A stretch of DNA of 64,000 nucleotides from an uncultured Spirochaetales bacterium (lineage in GTDB: Bacteria > Spirochaetota > Spirochaetia > Sphaerochaetales > Sphaerochaetaceae). Below, in pieces: positions 33,558 to 42,004 of this stretch. The first letter of the stretch is position 1; every line of letters starts with the position of its first letter. The notes under the pieces are model-generated. The model was not told the DNA's origin. It saw only the letters and a list, made by a program, of their open reading frames with translations, and searched no databases. Position numbers and translations under genes: made by a program. The stretch spans positions 124,001 through 188,000 of the forward strand of contig CALXKL010000004.1 of the NCBI GenBank assembly GCA_944388965.1, read 5' to 3'.

Positions 33558-34487
33558 TTATGCCTCTCTGAAGATTCTCATCGTGTTCTTCATGCTCACG
33601 GGAATCTCCGTGATCAGGAAGACGATAATGATCGTGATATACGGAATCACCTTGAACAGCTCGGTCGTGTTCACATCGACGTACTTCGATAGACAGACCT
33701 GAAGTGCGTTGGAGAATCCGAACAGCAGCCCGAACAAACAAGCCTGGATGGGCCTCTTCTTTCCGCAGTTGATTGCAGACAGACAGATCAGGCCTCTGGC
33801 TGAAGCGATGTTCAGATTGAACATTCCCGTCAGCTCGACCGAGAGGTTCATGCCAGCCATCGCACAAGTACAGGCGGATATTGCCAGAGCGACCCACTTG
33901 AGGAAGTTCGTGTTGATTCCGACCGCCTCCGCAGCACCCTTGTTCTCTCCAGTCACCTGGATGTAGACCCCGAACTTCGTCTTGTAGAAGACGAATGTCA
34001 GGAAGATGATTATGAAGAACGTCAGGTATGTCAGCCTGGTCTGGTTGTTGAAGATATCGCTGATGAACGGGATGCTCCTGAGAATGGGGACGTCCACCTT
34101 CATCGAGGCCAGATCGATGATGTCCAATGCCGAGAGGAATCCTCTGCTGGGGAAGAACACGGACAGCAGGAACGGAGGAATCGCGCTGATTATCATGTTC
34201 AGCGAAAGACCTACTATCGTCGCATTCGCCTTGAGCTTGATCACAAACAGACCGAAGACCGCATTGAGAACAAGACACCAGATGAATGATGAGCAGATTC
34301 CAGCGAAGATGCTTCCGGAGATGACCGTGAACACGATCGAGGAGAAGGCTCCGACATTGATTCCCGCTTCAAGTGCGAAGTTCATCGTTCCGGCTTTCTG
34401 GACGAACACTCCACCGATACAGCACAGAAGCAGAGGTGTGGACATCTGGACTGTGTAATATAGAAGACTGACTATGAAATCGTACAT
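33558..34487 (-). CDS. ABC transporter permease, BMP/nucleoside-type (NupQ-like)
   Basis: A 309-residue membrane protein with about eight to nine hydrophobic segments. PLLLCCIGGVFVQKAGTMNF near the N-terminus and GFSNALQVCLSKY near the C-terminus are typical of YufQ/NupQ permeases of nucleoside importers. It pairs with the NupP-like permease 12 bp upstream, GGAGG preceding the ATG. The partner ATPase and BMP binding protein are in the same operon. Confidence 0.9.
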   Translation of the reverse strand: MYDFIVSLLYYTVQMSTPLLLCCIGGVFVQKAGTMNFALEAGINVGAFSSIVFTVISGSIFAGICSSFIWCLVLNAVFGLFVIKLKANATIVGLSLNMIISAIPPFLLSVFFPSRGFLSALDIIDLASMKVDVPILRSIPFISDIFNNQTRLTYLTFFIIIFLTFVFYKTKFGVYIQVTGENKGAAEAVGINTNFLKWVALAISACTCAMAGMNLSVELTGMFNLNIASARGLICLSAINCGKKRPIQACLFGLLFGFSNALQVCLSKYVDVNTTELFKVIPYITIIIVFLITEIPVSMKNTMRIFREA

Positions 34488-34499
34488 CAGATGACCTCC

Positions 34500-35597
34500 T
34501 TATGCCTCGACCGTCTGGACCGCGTCTGCAGATCCCCTCTGGGCGACCTTTTTCACGAAAGCCGGGGACAGATACTGGATCGAGAAGAACAGAATCAGGA
34601 CACCCTGGATGATGTTCAGCAGATCAAGCGGGAGTCCTATCTTGGACTGCAACGCGATGCTGCCATATCTGAATGCTCCGAACACGATCGCTATGATCAG
34701 GATGGCGATCGGATTCTGACGGGAAAGCACACAGATGTAGTAGCCCTGCCAGCCAAGTCCTGGATTGGTGCTGAACTCCGGCGTGAACTGCTTGTTGACA
34801 CCAAGCATCTCCGTACCGCCGGCAAGACCGGCGATTGCGCCGCTGATGAGGAACATGATGAAGATCTTCTTCTTGACCCTCATTCCCGCAGCCTCGGAGA
34901 ACTCCAGCTGACGCCCGATCGCATTGATCTCATAGCCGAACTTCGTCTTGCTCTGGATGAACCAGATGATGACTATGATCGCTATGGCCAGGAATATGGC
35001 CCAGGTCACCCTGTAGCTCGGGTTGAACTTCTGGATGACGGCGGATGACATGATCATCTCGGTGGAATCGTATGTCGCAGATCCCTGGAAGTGGCACTTG
35101 ACGAGATAGGTCGTGAAGTACGTGGCTGCATAGTTGAGCATGATCGTCGTGACGACCTCGTTGATTCCCAGATACGCCTTCATAGCCGCCGGGATACAGG
35201 CATACAACGATCCGAAGAACACGCCGCAGAGCAAAGCCAGAGGGATTATCACGTATGACGGCAGATTAAGCTCCGCGATTCCGAAGTAGCCGCCTCCGAT
35301 CAGAGCGGTCGCCATGGCCCCGATATACAGCTGCCCTTCGACTCCGATGTTCCAGATTCCGGACTTGAATGCGAACGCCGTGGCGACTCCGGTCATGATG
35401 AGCGGCGTCGCGAATCCAAGGGACTGCATTATTCCGCCAAAGCTTCCAAAGCCTTCCGCAAAGATCTGGAAATAGACATCGAGCGGATTGTATCCGGCCA
35501 TGAGCGCGAAGAACGCACCGACGAGGAAGGCCAGGAACAGCGGGATGACCACGTTTATAGTCGAACTTATGTTTTCATATTTCTTCTTGCTATCCAT
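34500..35597 (-). CDS. ABC transporter permease, BMP/nucleoside-type (NupP-like)
   Basis: A 365-residue membrane protein: PLFLAFLVGAFFALMAGYNP, GVATAFAFKSGIWNIGVEGQ (a hallmark of YufP/NupP permeases) and YLGINEVVTTIMLNYAATYF. ATG 35597 is chosen because GAGGAGAAGGGT lies directly upstream. An in-frame ATG at 35615 would overlap the ATPase stop. Together with NupQ it forms the translocation channel. Confidence 0.9.
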   Translation of the reverse strand: MDSKKKYENISSTINVVIPLFLAFLVGAFFALMAGYNPLDVYFQIFAEGFGSFGGIMQSLGFATPLIMTGVATAFAFKSGIWNIGVEGQLYIGAMATALIGGGYFGIAELNLPSYVIIPLALLCGVFFGSLYACIPAAMKAYLGINEVVTTIMLNYAATYFTTYLVKCHFQGSATYDSTEMIMSSAVIQKFNPSYRVTWAIFLAIAIIVIIWFIQSKTKFGYEINAIGRQLEFSEAAGMRVKKKIFIMFLISGAIAGLAGGTEMLGVNKQFTPEFSTNPGLGWQGYYICVLSRQNPIAILIIAIVFGAFRYGSIALQSKIGLPLDLLNIIQGVLILFFSIQYLSPAFVKKVAQRGSADAVQTVEA

Positions 35598-35607
35598 ACC
35601 CTTCTCC

Positions 35608-37170
35608 TCATGCATCCTTCTTCATGCGCTTGGCACCCGACATGTACAGGCCAAGCTCCTCGAAGGAGACCTCATCGGATACGAACTCTCCGACGATCTC
35701 CCCTTCATACATGACAAGGAGTCTGTCGGTAAGCCCCTTCACCTCCGTCAGCTCGGAGGAGATGAGCAGAATCGCCTTGCCCTTGTCCCTGAAGCGGATG
35801 ATCTCGTCATGGATATACTCGGTGGCGCCCACATCGATACCCCTCGTAGGCTGCGCCATGAGCAGGACGGAGGGATCGTGGCTGAACTCCCTGGCTATGA
35901 TGACCTTCTGTGCGTTTCCACCGCTAAGCGCCTCCACGGGAGGGTCCGCACTGTCGGAAAGCCTTATGTCATACTCCTCCACGAGCTTCTCCTTGTTCTT
36001 TCTTATCTCGGCATAGTCCATGAGGCCGCTATGGCAGAACCGCTTGTCTCCGTGATATCCGGATATCAGGTTAAAGCTCACCGAAAGCGGTAGGCAGACA
36101 CCTTGACGGTATCTATCCTCGGGAACGATTCCGATGCCTTCTGCACGCAGCTCATCAGGCCACATGCCAAGGACCTCCTTGCCTTTCACCTTCACGCTTC
36201 CGCCGCTGTTCTTCATGAGTCCGGACAGAAGATACATGAGTTCTGTCTGGCCGTTACCCTCGATTCCTGCGATTCCGACGACCTCGTTGTCATGTATCTG
36301 GAACGAGACATCGTTGACTACGGCCTTGCCATAGGAGTCCTTTGCAGACAGATGGCTTACATCGAGAACGACCTCCTTGCCGACCGGCTTGGGGCTCTTT
36401 GCCGCAACCAGCTGGACCGGACGGCCGACCATCATGTTGGCAAGGGTCTCCGGAGTGGCGCTGTCATCATTCTTCACCGTCCCGACGAGATGGCCTCTGC
36501 GCATGACCGAAATGGTATCGGCACACTGTTTGACCTCGTTCAGCTTGTGCGTGATTATGATGACTGTCTTGCCCATCTTCTTGAGCTCCGCGATCTTCTC
36601 GATCAGCTCCTCGATTTCCTGCGGGATCAGAACGGCGGTGGGTTCGTCAAGAATCAGGACCTTTACATCACGATAGAGCATCTTGAGTATCTCGACGCGC
36701 TGTTTGGCGCCGATCGACAGATCCTTGACTTTTGCTCCCGGGTCAAGGTTGAAGTTGTATCTCTGTATCAGCTGACGTACAGCCTCTTTTTCCTTCTTGT
36801 TGTTGATAACGGGAAGAGTGACCTTCTTTCCGAAGATGCTGACCTCCCTGCTCATCTCGAGACCCAGGATGATGTTCTCATACACGGTGAGGCTCGGTGA
36901 GAGCTTGAAATGCTGATGGACCATGCCCATTCCGCACTTGATGGCATCAAGCGACGAATCGAACGTCACCGGTTTGCCATCGAACAGGATTTCTCCGCTG
37001 GTAGGCTTAAGTGTGCCGTAGAGCATGTTCATCAGAGTGCTCTTGCCTGCACCGTTCTCGCCGATGATCGCCCGGATCTCCCCCTCTTCAACCTTGAGGC
37101 AGACATCCTTGTTTGCGGTGAAATCGCCGTATTTCTTCGTCAGATTCCTTGTTTCGATGATTGTTGACAT
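35608..37170 (-). CDS. ABC transporter ATPase, BMP/nucleoside-type, two NBDs
   Basis: A 520-residue duplicated ATPase. NBD1 has Walker A GENGAGKSTLMN (~36-47), signature LSIGAKQRVEIL and Walker B VLILDEPTAVL. NBD2 has the degenerate Walker A GIEGNGQTEL, the signature LSGGNAQKVIIARE and the Walker B-equivalent LLMAQPTRGID. This asymmetry is standard for the YufO/RbsA-type family. It energises uptake through the two permeases. GGAGAGGATGTCGTCTA precedes the ATG. A stem-loop separates it from the binding-protein gene upstream. Confidence 0.93.
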   Translation of the reverse strand: MSTIIETRNLTKKYGDFTANKDVCLKVEEGEIRAIIGENGAGKSTLMNMLYGTLKPTSGEILFDGKPVTFDSSLDAIKCGMGMVHQHFKLSPSLTVYENIILGLEMSREVSIFGKKVTLPVINNKKEKEAVRQLIQRYNFNLDPGAKVKDLSIGAKQRVEILKMLYRDVKVLILDEPTAVLIPQEIEELIEKIAELKKMGKTVIIITHKLNEVKQCADTISVMRRGHLVGTVKNDDSATPETLANMMVGRPVQLVAAKSPKPVGKEVVLDVSHLSAKDSYGKAVVNDVSFQIHDNEVVGIAGIEGNGQTELMYLLSGLMKNSGGSVKVKGKEVLGMWPDELRAEGIGIVPEDRYRQGVCLPLSVSFNLISGYHGDKRFCHSGLMDYAEIRKNKEKLVEEYDIRLSDSADPPVEALSGGNAQKVIIAREFSHDPSVLLMAQPTRGIDVGATEYIHDEIIRFRDKGKAILLISSELTEVKGLTDRLLVMYEGEIVGEFVSDEVSFEELGLYMSGAKRMKKDA

Positions 37171-37213
37171 TAGACGACATCCTCTCCTGAATCCGACCTG
37201 CCCGGCAGAATCT

Positions 37214-37243
37214 CCGGCAAGGAGAATTCATTCTCCCTGCCGG
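37214..37243 (-). other. Intercistronic stem-loop between BMP protein and ATPase genes
   Basis: A 13-bp stem with one G-U pair (CCGGCAAGGAGAA / TTCTCCCTGCCGG) and a TTCA loop, without a T-run. It sits in the 98-bp gap after the binding-protein stop. It is the same kind of structure, in the same place, as at 2479-2513 in the sugar importer. It probably protects or partially terminates the binding-protein transcript. Confidence 0.7.
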
Positions 37244-37268
37244 AAGCCGTATCAGGCCTCTGCAAACG

Positions 37269-38429
37269 TCATTCCGGGCGACCTGCCTTTACCCATTCGG
37301 TATAGTCGACACCTGGATGTGCAGCCTGCCAGTCGTCAAACATCACACGGTTCTCTGTGAAGTAGTTATAGACTATGAAATCTCCGTTCTCGATCTTCTC
37401 GACATACTCATCTATCGTCGCCTTGATGCGGTCGAAGTTCTCATGATTCTCGACATACTGCTCTATCGTGGACATGTCGGTGATTCCGACGACTCCCGTC
37501 TCGAGACCCCAGTAGTACTCGTCCAGACCATTGAGGGTTCCCTCCTGCCATGCCTCGATCATCTCCACGACCATGTATGTCGTGTTGTGCAGGCCGGAAG
37601 TGATCATCGTTCCAGGCTGGAGATCGTCCTGATTGATATCGACACCGATTGCATATGCATCGTTGAGGGCACAGGCGGAATAGACAGACAGTGATCCTGT
37701 TCCGATATTGGCCCAGATGACCTCTACGTTCTGGTTCTTGATCAGGTTCTCCGCAATCGTCTGGTTCAACGCCGTGTTCGTCTTGTGTCCGCTGGTATCG
37801 GAGATGTAAACGGCGTCGGGATTGAACTCCTGGATGGCCTGCTGATATGCGGAATCCGTCCTTGCGTTGTTGATCGACTGGCCTGCAGCCATGACCGCGA
37901 CCGTACAGCCGGGTTTTGCCTTGGAGGCTATGACCTCGTTGCCGTCTGTGGCGAAGAGAATCGAAGCCATTGCGCACAGGAAGGCCCTCTCATGCAATGC
38001 GGTGTAAGGTTCGATGAGATTCTCGAGCGTACCGGGACCGGGAAGAGACTTGCCGAGAACGACGAACTTGGTGTTCGGATAATCCGGCGCAGCAGCCTTG
38101 ACGAAGTCTATGATCGTCCAGTCGAGACAGATTATCAGGCCATAGCCTTCACTCGCCAGCTGTCTGATGAAGGTATCAGCCTCGGCGACGGCGGCAGCCT
38201 CTACAAGAACGCCGTCGATACCGTATTTCTCGACCATCATGTCGAAGCCTACCTTTGCACCATCGTTATAACCCTGATCACCCAGACCTCCCTGCTGGAG
38301 GATGATGGCGACATTGTTTGCATTAAGGTTCGCTTCTGCACTTGCCGCAGTGCTCTCGCTACCTCCTGCGGCAAAGGCGAAAGTCATGGTTGCAATAAGC
38401 GTGACTGAAACCAATAACCATTTCTTCAT
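37269..38429 (-). CDS. BMP-family (PnrA-like) ABC substrate-binding protein
   Basis: A 386-residue periplasmic binding protein. The signal peptide is MKKWLLVSVTLIATMTFAFA followed by AGGSES, with no lipobox Cys. The mature protein has BMP landmarks: GGLGDQGYNDGAKVGFDMM, LIICLDWTIIDFVKAAAPDY, HERAFLCAMASI and GVDINQDD. Spirochaetal PnrA/TmpC and related proteins bind purine nucleosides; other members bind different small molecules. ATG 38429 is chosen (AAAGGAGAAAGAAGAC upstream) over an ATG 29 codons earlier. It is the first gene of the ten-gene importer/catabolic operon. Confidence 0.93.
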   Translation of the reverse strand: MKKWLLVSVTLIATMTFAFAAGGSESTAASAEANLNANNVAIILQQGGLGDQGYNDGAKVGFDMMVEKYGIDGVLVEAAAVAEADTFIRQLASEGYGLIICLDWTIIDFVKAAAPDYPNTKFVVLGKSLPGPGTLENLIEPYTALHERAFLCAMASILFATDGNEVIASKAKPGCTVAVMAAGQSINNARTDSAYQQAIQEFNPDAVYISDTSGHKTNTALNQTIAENLIKNQNVEVIWANIGTGSLSVYSACALNDAYAIGVDINQDDLQPGTMITSGLHNTTYMVVEMIEAWQEGTLNGLDEYYWGLETGVVGITDMSTIEQYVENHENFDRIKATIDEYVEKIENGDFIVYNYFTENRVMFDDWQAAHPGVDYTEWVKAGRPE

Positions 38430-38507
38430 GTCTTCTTTCTCCTTTTTGTCGTTTTCCTCTTTTTGTTGTTTTCTTGTTTTCTTCCACTCTGATAAGCAGG
38501 TTGATTC

Positions 38508-38537
38508 ATTGTTCACATGGTTTTTTCAATTTGTCAA
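38508..38537 (-). promoter_or_regulatory. Candidate promoter of the BMP importer operon
   Basis: Minus strand: TTGACA (38537-38532), 18 bp, AACAAT (38513-38508), about 80 nt before the BMP start. The -10 is imperfect, so the call is tentative. Confidence 0.4.
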
Positions 38538-39049
38538 ACTGAATTTTGATAATTTTTCTCTCTTTCTAGAAAATTACACAGAAAATTATTTACAACAACC
38601 CAGATAGTTATAAGAATATCACTGGAAGTATGTTTCATTTTTACAACTTTACAAAAATATGATTGTGCGATTTTTAATAAGACACATCGGGTAACTCCCG
38701 CCCGCCAAAAGATTTCACCAATGTAAAACGCAAGGGCAGACCGAGAGTACATCCGCCCGCTCCATAGAGGAAGCACACAAGGATAGTACGGGGCCGATTG
38801 CACTTCCACATAGACCATGAAAGGAGGAAAACGGCAGGAGAAGAGCTCACCGCATAGACAGAACGCATCATTCCATCCAATGTAAAAATCAATCCGCTTC
38901 CGGACTTGGCCATGTTTCCACTTCCATAGTTGGCATCGAATTCTGTGCTTTCAGACATGCAAATCCGACTTTTGGACAACATGCACATCCACCACCAAAC
39001 AACAAGGATTCTCCTTCATCACCAGTGCATCCCGGACCGCCGTCTGTGG
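38538..39049. other. Non-coding gap between divergent BMP operon and PEP/pyruvate-binding gene
   Basis: This is about 0.5 kb with no convincing gene. 38540-38680 is strongly AT-rich. 38690-38900 has normal composition and contains an AAAGGAGG (38820-38827) with no start codon at a usable distance. I saw no riboswitch, tRNA or repeat. The right end carries the TATCAT -10 box of the next gene. Confidence 0.45.
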
Positions 39050-39061
39050 TATCATGTGGGC

Positions 39062-42004
39062 ATGTACAACCTCGACCAGACATGGATACCGTTCTCGTCA
39101 CTGATGCTCAGGCACATATACAATGTCCTCTTGGTATGCTCCGACTACGACAGGTTCATGCTGGAGGAGGATGGTCGCGTCGAGGAGGAACTGTACAAGG
39201 AGTACATGGAGCTGGGCCTGTCCACCCCACCAAAGATAACCCACACCTCCAGCACCGACGAGGCCATGGACCTCATCGGACGGCTGTCATTCGACCTGGT
39301 CATCACAATGATAGATTTCCATTCGGGCAAGGTCGAGGCCTTCGCCAGGAAGGTCAAGTCGCTCAGGGCGGACATGCCGGTTATCGTCCTGGCCCCCTCA
39401 CCGGACCACAGGAGGATGAAGGCGCTCAAGGAGGAATCCTGCGACGCCATCGACCAGATCTTCTACTGGCAGGGGGATGCGACGCTGTTCCTGGCCATGG
39501 TCAAGCTCATAGAGGACTCGCTCAACCTGGACCACGACACCTCCGTCGCCGATGTCCAGGTAATCGTCCTGATAGAGGACTCGATACACTTCATCTCCTC
39601 GTACCTTCCCGTGATGTACACCAGCCTGATCAAGCAGACGAGGCTGAGCATTCTGGAGGCCCTCAACGAATGGGGCAAGACGCTGAGGATGAGGGGCAGA
39701 CCAAAGATAGTCCTGGCCCGCAGCGGCGAGCAGGCTCTGGAATACTACAGGAAGTACAGGCGCAACATCCTGGGCATCATAACCGACGTAAACTTCCCCT
39801 ACGAAGGACAGAGGGAGGGCTCGGGACTGAGACTCGCACGTCAGCTCAGGGACGACGACCCCGACCTGCCGATCCTCATACAGAGCACAGACATCTCGAA
39901 CGCAGGGGACGCCGCGGCCCTGAAGGCCGACTTCATCTGGAAGAACTCCCCCAACCTGCTCTCGTCGCTCGAGGATCACTTCATACGCTGCTACAACTTC
40001 GGCCCGTTCGACTTCATCGACCCGGCAAGCGGAGAGAAGATACTCTCTGCACGCACCATGAAGGAGGTGCAGAACGCCATAAGGTCGATCCCCGCGGCGA
40101 GCCTGCTGTACCACTCGAGGCGCAACGACTTCTCCCGCTGGCTAAGGGCGCAGAGCATGTACCAGCTGGCGTCCATCATCGAGGGCATCAACGTCAGCGA
40201 CGACGGAGGGGCGGAGGAGCTCAGGAGCCGACTATACAATGCGATCAGGGAGTACCGCATCCAGAGGACAAGAGGAGCCATCGCACAGTTCAGTCCCGAC
40301 AGCTACGACGACACGTCGTTCTTCTCGCGTATCGGCTCGGGGTCCCTTGGAGGCAAGGGGCGCGGGCTGGCCTTCATCGCCGCCGAGATGATGGCGGCCA
40401 GGGTGCAGTCCGAGTTCCCCTCCATCTATCTGTCCATACCCAAGACCGTCGTCGTGTCGACCCGGATGTACGACGAATTCCTCTCGATGCATGGATTCGA
40501 CATCTCGTCATTGACGCGCATGGACGATGCCGGGATTCTCCAGCTGTTCCTCTCAAAAGACATCCCTCCATACCTCGAACAGTGTCTCAGGGAGTTCCTG
40601 AAGGTCGTGGTGCAGCCGCTCTCCGTGCGTTCCTCCTCGCTTCTCGAGGACAGCCACAGCGAACCCTTCGCAGGCGTATACCAGACCTGCATGATAACAA
40701 ACGCAGGCAGCGACGAGGAACGTCTCAGGGAGCTGTCGGATGCGATAAGGACGGTCTGGGCGTCCGTGTTCTTCTCCCGGGCGAGGGAATACCTGAAGAT
40801 GACGGAGCACATGGTGGAGGAGGAGAAGATGGCCGTCATCCTCCAGCAGGTCACGGGCTCGAGGCACGGCAGATACTACTACCCAAACGTCTCCGGCGTC
40901 GCCAGGAGCCTGAACTACTACCCCGTCAGCGGCCAGAGGAGCGAGGACGGCGTGGCCATGGTCTCGTTCGGCTTCGGCAAGAGCGTGGTGGACGATGGCG
41001 CCTCCTTCCGCTTCTGCCCCGCCAAGCCGAAGAAGCCGTCTGACGACCTCAACGGCAACGCCGCAGGCCAGGACCGCTTCTACGCCCTGGACATGGAGAC
41101 TCCGTTCGATCCGAGGAGCAACATCGACAACCTCGTCCTCCTTCCGATGAGCGAGGCCGAGAAATACCCAAGGAGTCTGAAGTACATAGCCTCGACGCTC
41201 GACATGACGACGTATACGCTCAGCGAATCGTCTTCGGCCGAGGGGCAGAAGATCATAACGTTCAACGGAATGCTCAAGTACGACATGTTCCCCCTTGCCC
41301 AGGTCATCGACCGCATACTCAAGCTCGGCTCGAAGAGCATGAACACCCCCGTGGAGATCGAGATCGCCGTCAACACGGAGCGCAGCGGCGAGAAGAAGCC
41401 CGACTTCTCCATCCTCCAGATCAGGCCGATTGCATCCGCCTATACGGAAAGCGACGTGGAGGTGGACGAGCACGAGGCCGCCACCTCGATAGTCTACTCG
41501 ACCTCGGTGATGGGCAACGGCATCGTGGAGGGCATTCGCGACATCGTCGCCATAAGGCCCGAGACGTTCAAGGCGAGCGAGATGAGCGAGATGGCCGCGG
41601 AGCTCGCCGGGTTCAACGCCTCGCTGGAGGACAGGGAATACGTCCTCATAGTGGCGGGACGCCTGGGTTCGACGGACCGCTGGCTCGGCATTCCATGTGC
41701 CTGGTCCGACATCTCGCACGCAAGGGTGATCGTCGAGACGGGACTGCCGGACATGCAGGTCGAACCCAGCCAGGGCACGCACTTCTTCCAGAACATGACC
41801 AGTCTGGGCTGCCTGTACCTGACGGTGAACCCCGTCTTCGGACAGGGTCGGCTGGACTTCGGCAGACTTGAGGACCTCGATCTCGTCGCCCAGAGCGGGC
41901 ACTTCTCCCACTACAGGGCGGCCGAGGATCTGGAGATAAAGGCGAACGGCCTTGCCAGACAGGCCGTGATAAGGACAAGGGAGGAGATTGTCAGATGGGA
42001 TTGA
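39062..42004 (+). CDS. Tandem receiver-like / PEP-pyruvate-binding domain protein
   Basis: A 980-residue protein. There are two receiver-like domains: about 20-145 (degenerate) and 165-315, with VLIEDS and a possible phospho-Asp in GIITDVN near 238. A PEP synthase/PPDK-type ATP-grasp part follows: GSLGGKGRGLAFIAAEMM near 429, SVRSSSLLEDSHSEPFAGVY near 521, VTGSRHGRYYYPNVSG. The C-terminal block has GRLGSTDRWLGIPCAWSD near 866 and EPSQGTHFFQNMTSLG. It lacks the phosphohistidine and PEP-cleaving TIM-barrel domains, so it cannot be a full PEP synthase. The start is ATG 39062, with TATCAT 6 nt upstream and no Shine-Dalgarno. It overlaps the next gene by 10 nt. Confidence 0.8.
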   Translation: MYNLDQTWIPFSSLMLRHIYNVLLVCSDYDRFMLEEDGRVEEELYKEYMELGLSTPPKITHTSSTDEAMDLIGRLSFDLVITMIDFHSGKVEAFARKVKSLRADMPVIVLAPSPDHRRMKALKEESCDAIDQIFYWQGDATLFLAMVKLIEDSLNLDHDTSVADVQVIVLIEDSIHFISSYLPVMYTSLIKQTRLSILEALNEWGKTLRMRGRPKIVLARSGEQALEYYRKYRRNILGIITDVNFPYEGQREGSGLRLARQLRDDDPDLPILIQSTDISNAGDAAALKADFIWKNSPNLLSSLEDHFIRCYNFGPFDFIDPASGEKILSARTMKEVQNAIRSIPAASLLYHSRRNDFSRWLRAQSMYQLASIIEGINVSDDGGAEELRSRLYNAIREYRIQRTRGAIAQFSPDSYDDTSFFSRIGSGSLGGKGRGLAFIAAEMMAARVQSEFPSIYLSIPKTVVVSTRMYDEFLSMHGFDISSLTRMDDAGILQLFLSKDIPPYLEQCLREFLKVVVQPLSVRSSSLLEDSHSEPFAGVYQTCMITNAGSDEERLRELSDAIRTVWASVFFSRAREYLKMTEHMVEEEKMAVILQQVTGSRHGRYYYPNVSGVARSLNYYPVSGQRSEDGVAMVSFGFGKSVVDDGASFRFCPAKPKKPSDDLNGNAAGQDRFYALDMETPFDPRSNIDNLVLLPMSEAEKYPRSLKYIASTLDMTTYTLSESSSAEGQKIITFNGMLKYDMFPLAQVIDRILKLGSKSMNTPVEIEIAVNTERSGEKKPDFSILQIRPIASAYTESDVEVDEHEAATSIVYSTSVMGNGIVEGIRDIVAIRPETFKASEMSEMAAELAGFNASLEDREYVLIVAGRLGSTDRWLGIPCAWSDISHARVIVETGLPDMQVEPSQGTHFFQNMTSLGCLYLTVNPVFGQGRLDFGRLEDLDLVAQSGHFSHYRAAEDLEIKANGLARQAVIRTREEIVRWD

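Noticed and set aside
38534-38818. Small minus-strand frame in the AT-rich gap upstream of the BMP gene
   Set aside because: No ribosome site, no domain and poor codon composition. It overlaps the candidate BMP promoter.
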